In this document: in pieces, positions 1 through 8,210 of the stretch
How positions within the stretch are numbered: position 1 is the stretch's first letter
Layout of the letters: each line of letters opens with the position of its first letter
Origin: PLOWO2-12-38-17 sp963709355
GTDB taxonomy: Bacteria; Planctomycetota; Brocadiia; Brocadiales; Brocadiaceae
Assembly (NCBI GenBank): GCA_963709355.1
Contig: CAVPVY010000005.1
Location: 620,001-684,000 of the forward strand
Direction: 5' to 3'
DNA: 64,000 nucleotides
Notes under the pieces: model-generated
The model's database searches: none
What the model was told of the DNA's origin: nothing
The model's input: only the letters and a program-made list of their open reading frames with translations
Made by a program: the position numbers and the translations under genes

Positions 1-118
1 CATAGAAATAAAGTGTCAAATTAATATCAAATATTTTAATTTAATACCAGGGAATTTTAAAGCGAAGCGTCTGATTTAAAGTCTTCAGTATTAAAATATT
101 TTACCATCATCAAAACCT

Positions 119-1420
119 TTAAATACCATCTAATCTGATTTGAACAGATTTTGTATGTGCATCAAACCCTTCAACCCTTGAGATTTCTACTATATCTTTA
201 TAGACATTTTTCAAGGCACTTTTTGAAAATGTTATTACGCTTGACCTCTTCAGAAAGTCGTTTACAGAAAGCCCTGATGAAAAACGCGCCGTCCCGCTTG
301 TTGGAAGTACATGAGAAGGTCCGGCAATATAATCTCCCAAAGCGACTGGCGAATAAGCGCCAAGAAAGATTGCGCCAGCGTGTTTAATCTTTGATAGTAC
401 TGTCCTGGGTTTTTGAGTCATAATCTGCAGGTGTTCAGGTGCTAAGGTATTTGTTATTTCAATACACTCATCAATACCTTGTGTTACAATAATAACGCCA
501 TATTTATCTAAGTATTTTTTTGTATCAGCACATCGTTTTATACCTCTCAGTTGTTTTATCAAATCTTTATTAACTTTTGTTGCCAGTGACTCAGAACACG
601 TAACCAGTATTGAAATCCCAGGTGAATGTTCTGCCTGAGATAATAAATCGGATGCCACAAAAGAGGAATTAGCATGTTCGTCGGCTATAATCAGCACCTC
701 GCTGGGACCAGCAAGCATGTCAATTCCAGCATATCCAAATATCTCCTTCTTGGCAAGCGTTACGAAGATATTTCCAGGTCCAACGAGTTTATCTACCCTT
801 GGTATAGTTTCGGTGCCGAAGGCTAGCGCAGCTATGGCATGCGCCCCGCCAATTTTATATATTTCATTAATACCGCATTCGTTTGCCGCTACCAGTCTTT
901 CAGGCGGAATTGCGCCATCTTTTGCCGGTGGTGAGACCATAATTATCTTTTTCACACCCGCTACTTTTGCAGGTATGGCATTCATTAGTACGGTTGATGG
1001 ATAAGATGCAGACCCACCGGGTACGTAAATCCCAACAATATCAATCGGGGTGTATATGGTATCAAGCACTATACCATTAGCCCTTAGTGGTCTGACGTTA
1101 CGGATGCGTATATGCTCCTGATATTTCTTTACGTTTTTAATGGCATGTTTAATTGATGTTAGAAATTGTATGGATACCCTATCGTATGCATCTTCAACCT
1201 CGCCTCCTCTTACTTGAAAATCTGAGGGCTTTATGGAAACTTTATCAAAGAGCCTGCTATATTTTACGAGCGTCTTATCCTTGTGTCTTTGTACATTACG
1301 AATGATTTCTGAAACGGATTCTTTATAATTCAGGGATAGCCCGTCTAACACATTTAACTGTCTCTTTAGTTTCTCAATTTCCTTTTTAATATTGCACTTC
1401 CGGGTTTGAAATATCCGCAT
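119..1420 (-). CDS. hisD: Histidinol dehydrogenase HisD
   Basis: NAD-dependent, zinc-requiring enzyme that oxidises L-histidinol to L-histidine in the last two steps of cytosolic histidine synthesis. The family-typical stretches are visible: GGAHAIAALAFGTE and KLVGPGN, then IDMLAGPSEVLI, AEHSPG (zinc/catalytic region), APEHLQ, and near the C-terminus ALGDYIAGPSHVLPT. The length (433 aa from this start) is normal for HisD. I chose the ATG at 1420 because a GAGG lies 12-15 bases upstream; an in-frame TTG at 1438 would add six residues but sits on that GAGG. No other his gene lies in the window. A strong hairpin sits directly upstream in the leader. Identification is secure; only the start is uncertain. 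Confidence 0.95.
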   Translation of the reverse strand: MRIFQTRKCNIKKEIEKLKRQLNVLDGLSLNYKESVSEIIRNVQRHKDKTLVKYSRLFDKVSIKPSDFQVRGGEVEDAYDRVSIQFLTSIKHAIKNVKKYQEHIRIRNVRPLRANGIVLDTIYTPIDIVGIYVPGGSASYPSTVLMNAIPAKVAGVKKIIMVSPPAKDGAIPPERLVAANECGINEIYKIGGAHAIAALAFGTETIPRVDKLVGPGNIFVTLAKKEIFGYAGIDMLAGPSEVLIIADEHANSSFVASDLLSQAEHSPGISILVTCSESLATKVNKDLIKQLRGIKRCADTKKYLDKYGVIIVTQGIDECIEITNTLAPEHLQIMTQKPRTVLSKIKHAGAIFLGAYSPVALGDYIAGPSHVLPTSGTARFSSGLSVNDFLKRSSVITFSKSALKNVYKDIVEISRVEGFDAHTKSVQIRLDGI

Positions 1421-1439
1421 TATTTTTATTTGCCTCAAA

Positions 1440-1468
1440 AATTAACGAGGCTTTAAGCCTCGTTAATT
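1440..1468 (-). terminator. Hairpin in front of hisD (terminator or attenuator)
   Basis: A perfect 14-bp inverted repeat (AATTAACGAGGCTT and its complement) with a one-base centre. Read on the minus strand it is followed by a run of five T, so it resembles an intrinsic terminator. It lies just upstream of the hisD ribosome binding site. It may stop transcription coming from the IS1595 transposase or act as a leader hairpin for hisD; the sequence does not decide. Confidence 0.55.
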
Positions 1469-1656
1469 TATTAAATTACGGGTTGCTGATTTAATTTTTA
1501 AGGAATTTTAAACCGCCTGTAATTGAGACACCTCGCTTTAGTACAGCTTGTTGGATTATTTAAATGTGTAAAATATATTATATAAACCTTTGGTAAAAGA
1601 AGGGATTATATTTGTTATTTGAAATAATGTCAATAAACCCAGTATAAAATATTTTT

Positions 1657-2394
1657 AGGGTCTTGACTAGCACAGAGGGTATTTTCTAAACATTTTTAAT
1701 AGTATAGCATAAATATTTTCATTACGATGATTAAATCTGAATTCACATTCTTTAAGGTGCAGATAGAAAGTATTTTGAGGCACACCATGAAACTTTTGAA
1801 GTCGCCTTTTAGAATAAGACCAGAAGGACTCTATGCCATTAATATGACTCTTATCATTAGCAAACTCATCATCACCGTGCTTAACCCTATAGTGCTTCTC
1901 ATAGCCGATATCTACCAGTCCGCTATAGCCTCTCCATTGGTCAGAATGAATAATGCTTTCAGGAGATACCTTGCCTCTAATAATGGCTTGCAGCGTGGCT
2001 TTAGCGCAGTTTGGCACAATCTCTGTATAGACTTTGCCGCCTCTTTGCAGAATACCAAAAACAGGTGTTTTACCATAAGCCCCTCTACCTCTTTTGCCTT
2101 TTTGTCTGCGTGCGCCAAAATAGGATTCATCAACTTCTATCTCTCCTCTGAATGGAGAGGCTTGTTCACAAAATTCAGATATTCTTGTTCTTATCATACG
2201 GAGGTATCTATTAATAGTGTTGCGATTTAAATTACATAAAACAGCAATTTGCTGTGCGTCTAAATCAAGGGCAAAATGCTTTAACAATTGCCTTATTTTT
2301 GACTCTGAAATTCTTGAACGGTTTGCATACCTGTTTTTCATTGTCCTGACTGTGGTTAAAGCATATTGCTGTGCCCTGTGCTAGTCAAGACCCT
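1657..2394 (-). mobile_element. IS1595-family (ISXO2-like) insertion sequence
   Basis: A 738-bp element bounded by perfect 19-bp terminal inverted repeats, AGGGTCTTGACTAGCACAG at 1657-1675 and its complement at 2376-2394. It contains one minus-strand transposase gene. The flanks are A/T rich (atattttt on the left, tgttttta on the right) and I see no perfect target duplication of the 8 bp usual for this family. A deleted copy that keeps only about 56 bp of the left end is present at 29350-29405, in front of the same downstream sequence. Confidence 0.88.
1667..2341 (-). CDS. IS1595-family transposase (DDE, ISXO2-like)
   Basis: Transposase of the surrounding element. The N-terminal part (about residues 1-60) looks like a helix-turn-helix: ALDLDAQQIAVLCNLNRNTI. 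The catalytic domain has the ISXO2-like signature VDESYFGARRQKGKRGRGA (first Asp), then IHSDQWRGY (second Asp) and NGIESFWSYSKRRLQKFHG (third acidic position) and ends FRFNHRNENIY. At 224 aa it is about the length of IS1595-group members that lack the N-terminal zinc ribbon. The frame is intact and the terminal repeats are perfect, so the element could still be active. Its stop codon lies just inside the left inverted repeat region. Confidence 0.92.
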   Translation of the reverse strand: MKNRYANRSRISESKIRQLLKHFALDLDAQQIAVLCNLNRNTINRYLRMIRTRISEFCEQASPFRGEIEVDESYFGARRQKGKRGRGAYGKTPVFGILQRGGKVYTEIVPNCAKATLQAIIRGKVSPESIIHSDQWRGYSGLVDIGYEKHYRVKHGDDEFANDKSHINGIESFWSYSKRRLQKFHGVPQNTFYLHLKECEFRFNHRNENIYAILLKMFRKYPLC

Positions 2395-2516
2395 TGTTTT
2401 TATAATAACAATCTTGATGAAAATATCCAGCTATTTAAAGCCTTTTACAGTATAAGCGTGGTTAGGACGGTTATGCCAAGGCGAACCAATCTGCATCATT
2501 TAAAAAAAATTATTTA

Positions 2517-2546
2517 TTGACATTTAAGTATCTATTAGTGTATATA
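2517..2546 (+). promoter_or_regulatory. Sigma70-type promoter of the 1584-aa surface protein
   Basis: TTGACA at 2517-2522, an 18-base spacer and TATATA at 2541-2546. The same arrangement is kept in the duplicated locus (TTGACA 29481-29486, 17 bases, TATATT 29504-29509), although the spacer bases and the sequence right after it differ. Conservation of the two boxes against a changing background supports a real promoter. Transcription would start near 2553 and give a leader of about 320 nt. Confidence 0.65.
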
Positions 2547-2552
2547 ACATCA

Positions 2553-2873
2553 CAAATAGTAGTGTTTTATTTATTAAGTACAACATATATACGTGGTTAT
2601 GTTATTTAATCGTTTGATAATAACAAACTTAGAGCGAGCTGGTGACGCAGCGGAATGGGTTTTGAATTTTGTTTTGAGTTCCAAATTTTTGGACATAATT
2701 CAAAAGATAGCCTTACTGCCAAAGATTTCATAGAGGTCTTTAACAGGAAGGCTGTTGTATTTTATAGGGCACTGCCCTGAATGCTAAACTTAAGTAGTGA
2801 TGCCTTTTGTTCGCGCTAAGTTGGCAACACGTCATGGGGTGATATTAACTAATAAAATAGGGGTAAGGGGGTA
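2553..2873 (+). other. Long conserved 5' leader of surface-protein gene
   Basis: About 320 non-coding bases between the promoter and the TTG start. Blocks at 2640-2795 and 2808-2873 are nearly identical to 29525-29683 and 29822-29892 in front of the paralogous gene, while the sequence between them differs (the second copy holds about 135 extra bases). Contained hairpins include GGGCACTGCCC near 2768. I could not match it to a known riboswitch. It may be an RNA regulatory leader or simply recently duplicated DNA. Confidence 0.45.
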
Positions 2874-5800
2874 TTGAAAATAAAGAACAGATCTATTTTA
2901 AAGGCGTTTCTATTCACAGTCATATTAAACCTTACGATTCTTGGAACGGGTTATGGGTTAATCTGCGCGGCAGACGTGGAATTAATCCTTGGGACATCCA
3001 GTGCCTTTAATGTGGTAAGGGGTACGACTGTAGCTGGCGGGACAAGCACAATCTACGTGGGCTCTGCAACGGTCAGCATAAATTCAAATACCCAGGGCGC
3101 GATGCTCTACATCAACGGTTCATCCTCCGCAAATACCGACGCATCATTGCATGTTGTGAACACTTCAGGCACATCAACTTTGTATGTTAGAAATGACGGC
3201 AATGTCGGCATAGGCACGACAACGCCTGCGACTGCGCTGCATGTGACAGGTACGGTGACTGCGACAGGGTTTATAGGAGACGGGTCGCAGTTAACGAATG
3301 TGACGTCGTCAACGGTAGGTGCAGACTCAGTCACCAGTGCAGCGATTGTAGATAATTCGATTACGGGCAGTGACATTGCAAATACGCTCAGCATGACGGA
3401 CACTAATTTAGACGTAGGTTCATTGACGGTGAATGCGGGTAACTTCAGGGTAGACACTGCTGGTTCAATGACAGCCTCTACGATTAAAGCAACGGGTTCT
3501 GTAACAGCTAGTTCAATTGTATCAACCGGAACACTAACGGTAGCAAACAGCGCCTTTGTGGTGGATGAGAATGGTTCAATGACGGCAGCCGGCATCACGG
3601 TATCAAACCTTGGGACGCTGACAGGCGGCTACTTATCGGTAGGAACAATATCAGCCAATATAACCACCCATGGCACAACAACGGTGCGATTCCTTAATAA
3701 TATCTTTGCAAATGGCACGGTGACGGCGGCAGGGTTTATAGGGGACGGGTCGCAGTTAACGAATGTGACGTCGGTAGGTGCAAACTCAGTGAGCAGTGCG
3801 CAGATAATAGACGGCTCTATCAGCACGGCGGATTTATCAGGGACGATAAGCGTCAATACGACAGGGACGATAAACGCTGGTTCAACAACGGTATCGACGT
3901 TAACGTCGACGGGTTCGGTAACGGTATCGGGAACCTTGACAGCGGCAAGTAATACCTTTAGGGCTGACGCAGGTTCTGTAACGGTTACTACCCGGATTGG
4001 GATAGGCACATCAACACCTAGTTCAAATTATCTATTACAAATTACTAATAGTAATGACCCTGGGGTAGTGGTAGGAGGCTCAGGTTCAATAACAGTTAAG
4101 ACACTCACGGCAACAGGCTCAGTCACGGCAACAACGATGTCAACAACCGGGACAGCGACCATTGCCACAACATCCGGAAGGGTCGGCATAGGCACGACAA
4201 CGCCTGCGACTGCGCTGCATGTGACAGGTACGGTGACTGCGACAGGGTTTATAGGAGACGGGTCGCAGTTAACGAATGTGACGTCGTCAACGGTAGGTGC
4301 AGACTCAGTCACCAGTGCAGCGATTGTAGATAATTCGATTACGGGCAGTGACATTGCAAATACGCTCAGCATGACGGACACTAATTTAGACGTAGGTTCA
4401 TTGACGGTGAATGCGGGTAACTTCAGGGTAGACACTGCTGGTTCAATGACAGCCTCTACGATTAAAGCAACGGGTTCTGTAACAGCTAGTTCAATTGTAT
4501 CAACCGGAACACTAACGGTAGCAAACAGCGCCTTTGTGGTGGATGAGAATGGTTCAATGACGGCAGCCGGCATCACGGTATCAAACCTTGGGACGCTGAC
4601 AGGCGGCTACTTATCGGTAGGAACAATATCAGCCAATATAACCACCCATGGCACAACAACGGTGCGATTCCTTAATAATATCTTTGCAAATGGCACGGTG
4701 ACGGCGGCAGGGTTTATAGGGGACGGGTCGCAGTTAACGAATGTGACGTCGGTAGGTGCAAACTCAGTGAGCAGTGCGCAGATAATAGACGGCTCTATCA
4801 GCACGGCGGATTTATCAGGGACGATAAGCGTCAATACGACAGGGACGATAAACGCTGGTTCAACAACGGTATCGACGTTAACGTCGACGGGTTCGGTAAC
4901 GGTATCGGGAACCTTGACAGCGGCAAGTAATACCTTTAGGGCTGACGCAGGTTCTGTAACGGTTACTACCCGGATTGGGATAGGCACATCAACACCTAGT
5001 TCAAATTATCTATTACAAATTACTAATAGTAATGACCCTGGGGTAGTGGTAGGAGGCTCAGGTTCAATAACAGTTAAGACACTCACGGCAACAGGCTCAG
5101 TCACGGCAACAACGATGTCAACAACCGGGACAGCGACCATTGCCACAACATCCGGAAGGGTCGGCATAGGCACGACAACGCCTGCGACTGCGCTGCATGT
5201 GACAGGTACGGTGACTGCGACAGGGTTTATAGGAGACGGGTCGCAGTTAACGAATGTGACGTCGGTAGGTGCAAACTCAGTGGGCAGTGCACAGATAATA
5301 GACGGCTCTATCAGTACGGCGGATTTATCAGGGACGATAAGCGTCAATACGACAGGGACGATAAACGCTGGTTCAACAACGGTATCAACGTTAACGTCAA
5401 CAGGTTCGGTAACGGCCTCAACTTTGGCGATAACAGGAAACGTCTTTAAGGTAGACAGCGTTGGTTCAATGACGGCGACGACGATTAAATCAACGGGTTC
5501 AGTAACAGCGAGTTCAATTGTATCAACCGGAACACTAACGGCAGCAAACAGCGCCTTTGTGGTGGATGAAAATGGTTCAATGACGGCAGCCAGAATCACG
5601 GTATCAAACCTTGGGACGCTGACAGGCGGCTACTTATCGGTAGGAACAATATCAGCCAATATAACCACCCACGGCACAACAACGGTGAGATTCCTTAATA
5701 ATATCTTTGCAAATGGCACGGTGACGGCGACAGGGTTTATAGGAGACGGGTCGCAGTTGGAGAATGTGCCGTCAACGGTAGGTGCAAGCTCGGTGGGCAG

Positions 5801-7628
5801 TGCGCAGATAATAGACGGCTCTATCAGTACGGCGGATTTATCAGGGACGATAAGCGTCAATACGACAGGGACGATAAACGCTGGTTCGACGACCGTATCA
5901 ACACTAACAACGACAGGTTCAACGACAGTGGGTGGCACGTTGACGGCGGCTAGCAGTACCTTTAGGGCTGACGCAGGTTCTGTAACGGTTACTACCCGTA
6001 TTGGGATAGGCACAGCAACACCTAGTTCAAATTATCTATTACAAATTACTAATAGTAATGACCTTGGGGTAGTGGTAGGAAGCTCAGGTTCAATAACAGT
6101 TAAAACACTCACGGCAACAGGCTCAGTCACGGCAACAACGATGTCAACAACCGGGACAGCTACCATTGCCACAACATCCGGAAGGGTCGGCATAGGCACG
6201 ACAACGCCTGCGACTGCGCTGCATGTGACAGGTACGGTGACTGCGACAGGGTTTATAGGAGACGGGTCGCAGTTGACGAATGTGACGTCAACGGTAGGAG
6301 CAAGCTCGGTGGGCAGTGCACAGATAATAGACGGCTCTATCAGTACGGCGGATTTATCAGGGACGATAAGCGTCAATACGACAGGGACGATAAACGCTGG
6401 TTCAACAACGGTATCAACGTTAAAATCAACAGGTTCGGCGACGGTATCGGGAACCTTAACAGCGGCAAATAATACCTTTAGGGCTGACGCAGGTTCTGTA
6501 ACGGTTACTACTCGTATTGGCATAGGTACATCGACACCGAGTTCAAATTATCTATTACAAATTACTAATAGTAATAACCTTGGGGTAGTGGTAGGAGGCT
6601 CAGGTTCAATAACTGCAAACACGCTGTCGGTGACAGGGACGGCGACGGTGACGGGCACGCTGACAGCGGGCAATGACCTTCGGGTAGATACAAATACGCT
6701 GGTAGTGAATGCAGCAACCGACAGGGTCGGCATAGGCACGACAACTCCGAGCACACCCTTGCATGTGATAGGCACGGTAACAGCGACGGGGTTTATAGGA
6801 GACGGGTCGCAGTTGACGAATGTGTCGGCAACGATAGGTGCAGACTCGGTGAGCAGTGCAACGATTGTAGATAATTCGATTACAGGCAGTGACATTGCAA
6901 ATACGCTCAGCATGACGGACACTAATTTAAACGTAGGTTCATTGACGGTGAATGCGGGTAACTTCAGGGTAGACACTGCTGGTTCGGCAACGGTATCGAC
7001 ACTCACGGCAACAGGGTCAGTCACGGCATCAACGATGTCAATAACCGGGACAGCTACCATTGCCACAATATCCGGAAACGTCGGCATTGGCACGACAACC
7101 CCTACAGCAACACTTGTTATCCAAGGTCCTGCTACTGGTAATGGGCTTCATCTGCGCGCAGGAGAGACGGATGGGGTTGATTTTATCATGAAAGTGGAGG
7201 ACCAAAACGGAAGCGTTCAGGCAATGTATGTTGACGCAAGTGGAGATGTTGGCTTAGGAACCACGACACCACAACATAAATTATCAGTAGTGAATGGTTC
7301 TATTTACAGTCTGAGATACACACTTACCGATACTGCGACGATTGCCGTTGACTGGAATAATGGAAATGTTCAATCAGTTGTTTTGGGTGGAAACAGGACC
7401 ATTACTTTTTCTAATGGAAAGGATGGGGGAAAGTATATCTTGCTCTTAAAGCAGGATGGCACCGGTAACAGGACGATTACCTGGCCAGGGACAAGTACCG
7501 TCAGGTGGTCAGCCGGGGGCACCGGAACCACACTTACGGGCACAGCCAGTAAGACCGACTATTTTGGCTTTATTTACAATGGTATTGATAATGTCTATGA
7601 CGCCGTGGCGGAGAGATTGAACTTCTAA
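2874..7628 (+). CDS. Giant secreted repeat protein, tail-fibre-like
   Basis: A 1584-aa protein with an N-terminal hydrophobic signal (about residues 8-30, ending near ICAAD) and no other membrane segment. Nearly all of it is Ser/Thr/Gly/Val-rich repeats built from modules such as VGIGTTTPATALHVTGTVTA followed by GFIGDGSQLTNV, and repeated STGTLTVANSAFVVDENGSM-like strands. This module style occurs in phage tail-fibre-like and secreted beta-helical or trimeric proteins. The C-terminal part (from about residue 1400) is not repetitive and ends YDAVAERLNF. It starts at TTG with AAGGGGG or AGGGG just upstream; the paralog at 29893 uses the same TTG. It is likely a surface or extracellular matrix protein; the precise role is unknown. 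Part of it is duplicated exactly (see 3204-5159). Confidence 0.8.
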   Translation: MKIKNRSILKAFLFTVILNLTILGTGYGLICAADVELILGTSSAFNVVRGTTVAGGTSTIYVGSATVSINSNTQGAMLYINGSSSANTDASLHVVNTSGTSTLYVRNDGNVGIGTTTPATALHVTGTVTATGFIGDGSQLTNVTSSTVGADSVTSAAIVDNSITGSDIANTLSMTDTNLDVGSLTVNAGNFRVDTAGSMTASTIKATGSVTASSIVSTGTLTVANSAFVVDENGSMTAAGITVSNLGTLTGGYLSVGTISANITTHGTTTVRFLNNIFANGTVTAAGFIGDGSQLTNVTSVGANSVSSAQIIDGSISTADLSGTISVNTTGTINAGSTTVSTLTSTGSVTVSGTLTAASNTFRADAGSVTVTTRIGIGTSTPSSNYLLQITNSNDPGVVVGGSGSITVKTLTATGSVTATTMSTTGTATIATTSGRVGIGTTTPATALHVTGTVTATGFIGDGSQLTNVTSSTVGADSVTSAAIVDNSITGSDIANTLSMTDTNLDVGSLTVNAGNFRVDTAGSMTASTIKATGSVTASSIVSTGTLTVANSAFVVDENGSMTAAGITVSNLGTLTGGYLSVGTISANITTHGTTTVRFLNNIFANGTVTAAGFIGDGSQLTNVTSVGANSVSSAQIIDGSISTADLSGTISVNTTGTINAGSTTVSTLTSTGSVTVSGTLTAASNTFRADAGSVTVTTRIGIGTSTPSSNYLLQITNSNDPGVVVGGSGSITVKTLTATGSVTATTMSTTGTATIATTSGRVGIGTTTPATALHVTGTVTATGFIGDGSQLTNVTSVGANSVGSAQIIDGSISTADLSGTISVNTTGTINAGSTTVSTLTSTGSVTASTLAITGNVFKVDSVGSMTATTIKSTGSVTASSIVSTGTLTAANSAFVVDENGSMTAARITVSNLGTLTGGYLSVGTISANITTHGTTTVRFLNNIFANGTVTATGFIGDGSQLENVPSTVGASSVGSAQIIDGSISTADLSGTISVNTTGTINAGSTTVSTLTTTGSTTVGGTLTAASSTFRADAGSVTVTTRIGIGTATPSSNYLLQITNSNDLGVVVGSSGSITVKTLTATGSVTATTMSTTGTATIATTSGRVGIGTTTPATALHVTGTVTATGFIGDGSQLTNVTSTVGASSVGSAQIIDGSISTADLSGTISVNTTGTINAGSTTVSTLKSTGSATVSGTLTAANNTFRADAGSVTVTTRIGIGTSTPSSNYLLQITNSNNLGVVVGGSGSITANTLSVTGTATVTGTLTAGNDLRVDTNTLVVNAATDRVGIGTTTPSTPLHVIGTVTATGFIGDGSQLTNVSATIGADSVSSATIVDNSITGSDIANTLSMTDTNLNVGSLTVNAGNFRVDTAGSATVSTLTATGSVTASTMSITGTATIATISGNVGIGTTTPTATLVIQGPATGNGLHLRAGETDGVDFIMKVEDQNGSVQAMYVDASGDVGLGTTTPQHKLSVVNGSIYSLRYTLTDTATIAVDWNNGNVQSVVLGGNRTITFSNGKDGGKYILLLKQDGTGNRTITWPGTSTVRWSAGGTGTTLTGTASKTDYFGFIYNGIDNVYDAVAERLNF
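3204..5159 (+). repeat. Exact tandem duplication, two units of 978 bp
   Basis: Unit 1 is 3204-4181 and unit 2 is 4182-5159; I find no difference between them when reading line by line. Each encodes 326 aa. Units that begin with the same GTCGGCATAGGCACGACAAC motif follow at 5160 (1026 bp), 6186 (540 bp) and 6726 (354 bp), and a last one starts at 7080. These are diverged or shortened. The perfect pair implies a very recent duplication or strong gene conversion, or an assembly artefact. Confidence 0.9.
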
Positions 7629-7811
7629 TCAGCTTTTTACCACGGAAATACACGAACAGGCACTCCCGCCTGTTCAGCGCTGGCAGGGAAACGGATAATT
7701 AATAAATATATCTTATCAAAGACAAAAAGAATGTAGGTTGGCAGAAGCCTGTCTGCATGAGGATACGCAAAGACGGGCGGGGCGCACTAACAAATCGGAT
7801 TGAACGGCTCC

Positions 7812-7840
7812 GATGGGTTCGTTTCACTTAACTCATTCTA
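7812..7840. repeat. Short dispersed repeat, copy 1
   Basis: GATGGGTTCGTTTCACTT followed by AACTCATTCTA. A second copy with three changes near the end lies at 12110-12138. Both sit in gaps after surface-protein genes. Origin unknown. Confidence 0.5.
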
Positions 7841-7892
7841 TGTTTATTAATTTAATATTCGGGAATTTCAAACTTTTTGGTTATCCTATCAA

Positions 7893-7971
7893 CACACACC
7901 AGTCCCCTCTTTTTAGAGGGGAGATTATTGTATTTCCCCTCTATCAAGAGGGGATTAAGGGGTGTGTATGG
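7893..7971. repeat. Intergenic hairpin repeat (CCCCTC...GAGGGG type)
   Basis: Two small hairpins, CCCCTCTTTTTAGAGGGG at 7904-7921 and CCCCTCTATCAAGAGGGG at 7936-7953, enclosed by a longer inverted repeat (acacacc on the left, ggtgtgt on the right). A related hairpin is at 58971-58993. It lies in the 582-bp gap between two surface-protein genes, which holds no credible gene. Confidence 0.6.
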
Positions 7972-8009
7972 TAAACGTTTTAAATAAGTTGACATTCTGT
8001 TCCTTTATG

Positions 8010-8076
8010 TCATTCCCACGCAAGTGGGAATCCAGAAAAGTAGCGAAAGACTGGATTCCTGTTTTCGCAGGAATGA
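8010..8076. repeat. REP/MITE-like 26-bp inverted repeat
   Basis: The arms TCATTCCCACGCAAGTGGGA... (8010-8035) and its imperfect complement (8051-8076) form a long hairpin. This family of hairpins is widely scattered in bacterial genomes and yields false ORFs whose translation contains FPRKWESR and DWIPVFAGM, as it does here. Confidence 0.8.
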
Positions 8077-8210
8077 AAATTTTTCGGCAGTTTTATATTT
8101 TTTATAAAAGTCACTGGATTTTACATAGCAATACCAAACCTAATTTAATAACAATGAAAAGAAAACAGTTCGGCTAGAATTAAGAAACAGATAGATCCTT
8201 TTTTCCACAA

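Noticed and set aside
2640..2873. Cyclic-di-GMP or cobalamin riboswitch
   Set aside because: ggtgacgcagcgg and gggcactgccc look suggestive, but the surrounding conserved elements of either class are missing.
3107..7093. Long minus-strand reading frames opposite the giant repeat gene
   Set aside because: They mirror the Thr/Val-rich repeats, repeat with the same period, and have no ribosome sites or known domains.
2874..7628. Possible CRISPR array because of many repeats
   Set aside because: Repeats lie in one open frame, have irregular spacing and are protein modules; no cas genes.
7962..8177. 71-codon ORF
   Set aside because: Covers the REP-like hairpin at 8010-8076 and gives its usual false translation (FPRKWESR, DWIPVFAGM).
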